From the NCBI GenBank assembly GCA_002299125.1, contig DBNU01000211.1:1-8352 (forward strand): a stretch of DNA of 8,352 bases, read 5' to 3'. Within the stretch, counting starts at the first letter, position 1; each line of letters starts with the position of its first letter. Both the position numbers and the translations under genes were made by a program. The DNA is from Proteobacteria bacterium UBA664 (GTDB taxonomy: Bacteria; Pseudomonadota; Gammaproteobacteria; UBA7966). Below the pieces are notes generated by a model. It searched no databases and had not been told where the DNA came from. It was given only the letters and a program-made list of their open reading frames with translations. Shown piece after piece: positions 6,288 to 8,352 of this stretch.

Positions 6288-7493
6288 TCAGCGCGCTGCG
6301 GCGTGCGCGAGACAGTCGCGGATGCGCTCGGCGGCCTCGACACAGGCCTCGAGCCCGGCCACCAGCGCAAGCCGCAGCCGCCCGGCCCCGGGGTTCTGGC
6401 CATTGACGGTGCGGGCGAGGTAGCTGCCCGGCAAGGAGCGCACACCGGCCTCGCGATACAGACGCAGGGCCAGCGCGGTGTCCTCGCCCGGGACCTCGGG
6501 CCACAGATAGAAACCTGCGGGCGGTTCCTCCACGGCAAGCACCTCGCCAAGCCGCGGCAGGACCGCAGCATACTTCCGTGCGTAGGCGCTGCGGTTGGCC
6601 TCGACGTGGGTTTCGTCGGACCAGGCGACGGTACTGGCCCGCTGATGGTGCGGCGGCATGGCACAGCCATGGTAGGTGCGATAGCGGGCGAAGGCCTCGA
6701 TGAGCGCCGGATCGCCCGCCACGAAGCCCGAGCGCAGGCCCGGGAGATTCGAGCGCTTCGACAGGCTGTGAAAGGACAGGCAGTGCTCGAAGCCCGTGTG
6801 GCCGTGTTCGGCCGCCACCTCGAGCAGCGTCGGCGGGGCAGCGGCGCCCGGCCGGTACAGTTCACCGTAGCATTCGTCGGATATCACCACGAAGCCGTAG
6901 CGGCCGGCGAGCTGGATCGCTTGCCAAAGCTGGCCTCGGGACATGACCGCGCCGGAGGGATTGCCGGGCGTACACAGGTACAGAAGCTGGCAACGCTCCC
7001 AGACAGAGCCCGGGATGGAGTTCAGATCGGGGAGATGGCCCTGGGTGGCAGGGCACTGGAGGAAGTGTGGCTCGGCCTGGGCAAGCAGCGCCGCACCTTC
7101 GTAGATCTGGTAGAACGGGTTCGGCATCACCACCGTTGGCCGTTGACGACGCGCATCGATCACGCAATGGGCGATCGCGAAGAGTGCCTCGCGGGTGCCG
7201 TTCACCGGCAGCACGTGCCGCTCGGGGTCGAGCGGTGTCGCCGCCAGCCTGGCGCGGCGCGTGAGCCAGCCGGCAATGGCCTCACGCAGGGCGCGCTCGC
7301 CGCGGGTGGCCGGATAGCACGACAGCAGCGCAAGCGAATCGGCCAGCGCCTCGAGCACGGCGGCGGGGGCCGGGTGTTGCGGTTCACCGATGGACAGATC
7401 GATGAGTGGTCGCGGAGGTGGCGTGTGCCCGGCGAGCAGCGCGTGCAGGCGCTCGAAGGGGTAGGGCTGAAGTTTCCCCAGGGCAGGGTTCAT
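6288..7493 (-). CDS. dapC: Succinyldiaminopimelate transaminase DapC
   Basis: DapC is a PLP-dependent fold-type I aminotransferase that uses glutamate to convert N-succinyl-2-amino-6-ketopimelate to N-succinyl-LL-diaminopimelate, the step after DapD. The protein has 401 residues. It begins MNPALGKLQPYPFERL, typical of the dedicated DapC family rather than of ArgD, which does this job in E. coli. Visible elements are DLSIGEPQHP (32-41), YPATRGERALREAI (60-73), MPNPFYQIYEG (123-133), CTPGNPSG (174-181, N178), SDECYGELY (205-213, D206 at the PLP ring nitrogen), SLSKRSNLPGLRSGF (243-257, with K246 as the Schiff-base lysine) and the substrate-carboxylate arginine region RLRLALV (372-378, R374). 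The ATG at 7493-7491 is fixed by the family N-terminus; the Shine-Dalgarno is weak. The frame is open to 7646 but the added part is not DapC-like. dapD follows 98 bases downstream. Confidence 0.94.
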   Translation of the reverse strand: MNPALGKLQPYPFERLHALLAGHTPPPRPLIDLSIGEPQHPAPAAVLEALADSLALLSCYPATRGERALREAIAGWLTRRARLAATPLDPERHVLPVNGTREALFAIAHCVIDARRQRPTVVMPNPFYQIYEGAALLAQAEPHFLQCPATQGHLPDLNSIPGSVWERCQLLYLCTPGNPSGAVMSRGQLWQAIQLAGRYGFVVISDECYGELYRPGAAAPPTLLEVAAEHGHTGFEHCLSFHSLSKRSNLPGLRSGFVAGDPALIEAFARYRTYHGCAMPPHHQRASTVAWSDETHVEANRSAYARKYAAVLPRLGEVLAVEEPPAGFYLWPEVPGEDTALALRLYREAGVRSLPGSYLARTVNGQNPGAGRLRLALVAGLEACVEAAERIRDCLAHAAAR

Positions 7494-7531
7494 CGTGGTC
7501 CGTGCGCGAGATTTGATGAGTCGACGTTCGG

Positions 7532-7537
7532 AGTATA
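7532..7537 (-). promoter_or_regulatory. Possible -10 box of a dapC-dapD promoter
   Basis: On the minus strand the sequence reads TATACT, matching five of six -10 consensus bases. A start near 7525 would give a leader of about 30 bases to the dapC ATG. No good -35 box lies 16-18 bases upstream (CTGCAG is the best available). The position in the 162-base divergent gap fits a promoter, but support is only moderate. Confidence 0.35.
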
Positions 7538-7612
7538 CCGACGCTCCCGGATGCTGCAGCCGTGGCCGCAGATGCCGTGATGCAATTCCACGAAGCGCTG
7601 GGGGCTTTCGGT

Positions 7613-7618
7613 TATTCT
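7613..7618 (+). promoter_or_regulatory. Possible -10 box for leuB
   Basis: TATTCT matches the -10 consensus at four of six positions, and a start near 7625 would leave about 30 bases before the leuB ATG. No recognisable -35 precedes it. I saw no leucine-codon-rich leader peptide and no attenuator hairpin between here and the start. This is a weak candidate. Confidence 0.22.
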
Positions 7619-7655
7619 CCGTCTCTTGATCCCACCGCTCGACCACTCCTCACTC

Positions 7656-8352
7656 ATGACCGAAACCCGCAAACACGTGCTGGTCCTGCCCGGAGACGGC
7701 ATCGGACCGGAAGTCACCGCCGAGGCAGTGAAGCTGCTCCCGGCCCTGCAACCCTGGCTTGCTTGCATCATCGAGACGCGCACGGCCGATATCGGCGGCG
7801 TGTCGTTCGATCGCCACGGCACGCCGCTCACAGACGCGACCCTGGCCCTGGCCACCGGCGCGGATGCGGTCCTGCTCGGCGCCGTCGGCGGCCCGCAGTA
7901 CGACGCCGCGCCGCGCGATCTGCGCCCGGAACGCGGACTCCTGCGTCTGCGCGCGGGTATGGGTGTGTACGCCAACCTGCGTCCGGCCATCGTCCACGAG
8001 GCGCTGACGGCGGCCTCCACGCTGAAGCCGGAGGTGGTTGCCGGTCTCGACCTGCTCATCGTGCGTGAACTCACCGGTGGCCTCTATTTCGGTCAGCCGC
8101 GCGGCCTGCGACAGAACGAGGCCGGCCGCCGTGAAGGCTTCAACACCCTCGTCTATGCGGAGGACGAGATTGCCCGCATAGCGCAGGTCGCCTTCCGCGC
8201 CGCGCAAGGGCGCAGTCGCCGCTTGTGCTCGGTGGACAAGGCCAACGTGCTCGAATGCTCGGAACTCTGGCGTGCCGTGGTGAACGAGGTCGCGGCCGAC
8301 TACCCCGACGTGGCCGTGGAACACATGTATGTGGACAACGCCGCCATGCAGC
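7656..8352 (+). CDS. leuB: 3-isopropylmalate dehydrogenase LeuB, N-terminal part (runs off the window)
   Basis: LeuB oxidises and decarboxylates (2R,3S)-3-isopropylmalate with NAD+, the third step of leucine synthesis. The first 232 codons are present and open to the window edge; the family is usually about 360 residues. The N-terminus reads VLVLPGDGIGPEV (8-20). Substrate-binding residues match Thermus thermophilus IPMDH with a constant offset of five: R99, R109 (in YANLRP), R137 and Y144 (in VRELTGGLYFGQPRG), then K195 (in SVDKANVLE) and the metal ligand D227 (in MYVDNAAMQ). SVDKANVLE and RELTGG favour LeuB over isocitrate or tartrate dehydrogenases. The ATG is placed by alignment; no purine-rich Shine-Dalgarno precedes it, the bases before being C/T-rich. 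It diverges from dapC with 162 bases between. leuC and leuD, often just upstream, are not adjacent here. Confidence 0.95.
   Translation, partial: MTETRKHVLVLPGDGIGPEVTAEAVKLLPALQPWLACIIETRTADIGGVSFDRHGTPLTDATLALATGADAVLLGAVGGPQYDAAPRDLRPERGLLRLRAGMGVYANLRPAIVHEALTAASTLKPEVVAGLDLLIVRELTGGLYFGQPRGLRQNEAGRREGFNTLVYAEDEIARIAQVAFRAAQGRSRRLCSVDKANVLECSELWRAVVNEVAADYPDVAVEHMYVDNAAMQ

Noticed and set aside
5356..6423. 355-codon open frame on the plus strand across dapD
   Set aside because: Opposite-strand shadow of dapD and the end of dapC, very rich in His, Asp, Gly and Ala; no domain recognised.
6303..7580. 425-codon open frame on the plus strand across dapC
   Set aside because: Opposite-strand shadow of dapC, which has complete aminotransferase motifs.

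Overview
The window is a chromosomal housekeeping region from a GC-rich bacterium, most likely a gammaproteobacterium. The order carB-greA-rlmE-ftsH-(folP)-glmM is the classic gammaproteobacterial cluster, and every protein aligns closely with its Escherichia coli or Pseudomonas counterpart as I remember them. A dedicated dapC argues against an enteric. I cannot name the genus; a Chromatiales-like lineage is only a guess.

Layout. Positions 1-3564 (+ strand) hold the 3' end of carB, then greA (4-base overlap with carB), rlmE and ftsH. A probable extended -10 promoter lies just before ftsH, which appears to start at TTG. Positions 3565-3912 hold no gene. folP, usually found here, is absent, and the space is filled with foldable DNA: a hairpin with alternative pairings, a strong intrinsic terminator, a long imperfect inverted repeat and a REP-like repeat that ends six bases before the glmM Shine-Dalgarno. 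glmM (3913-5262, GTG start) follows. Its last four codons and its stop lie inside a second REP-like hairpin, and a third repeat follows at once. That third repeat shares a 32-base identical core, in inverted orientation, with the repeat in front of glmM. On the minus strand, dapC (7493-6288) and dapD (6189-5368) form a likely operon that converges on glmM across the repeats. leuB (7656 onward, cut by the window edge) diverges from dapC.

How the genes fit together. carB makes carbamoyl phosphate, greA rescues stalled RNA polymerase, rlmE methylates 23S rRNA and ftsH is the membrane quality-control protease. GlmM makes glucosamine-1-phosphate for UDP-GlcNAc. DapD and DapC carry out two successive steps towards meso-diaminopimelate and lysine, so glmM and dapCD both feed cell-wall synthesis. 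LeuB is the third step of leucine synthesis.

I see no defence system, CRISPR array, insertion sequence, prophage or new enzymatic system. The unusual material is non-coding: glmM is tightly bracketed by inverted REP-like elements exactly where the ancestral gene order is broken on both sides (no folP upstream, no tpiA-secG downstream).
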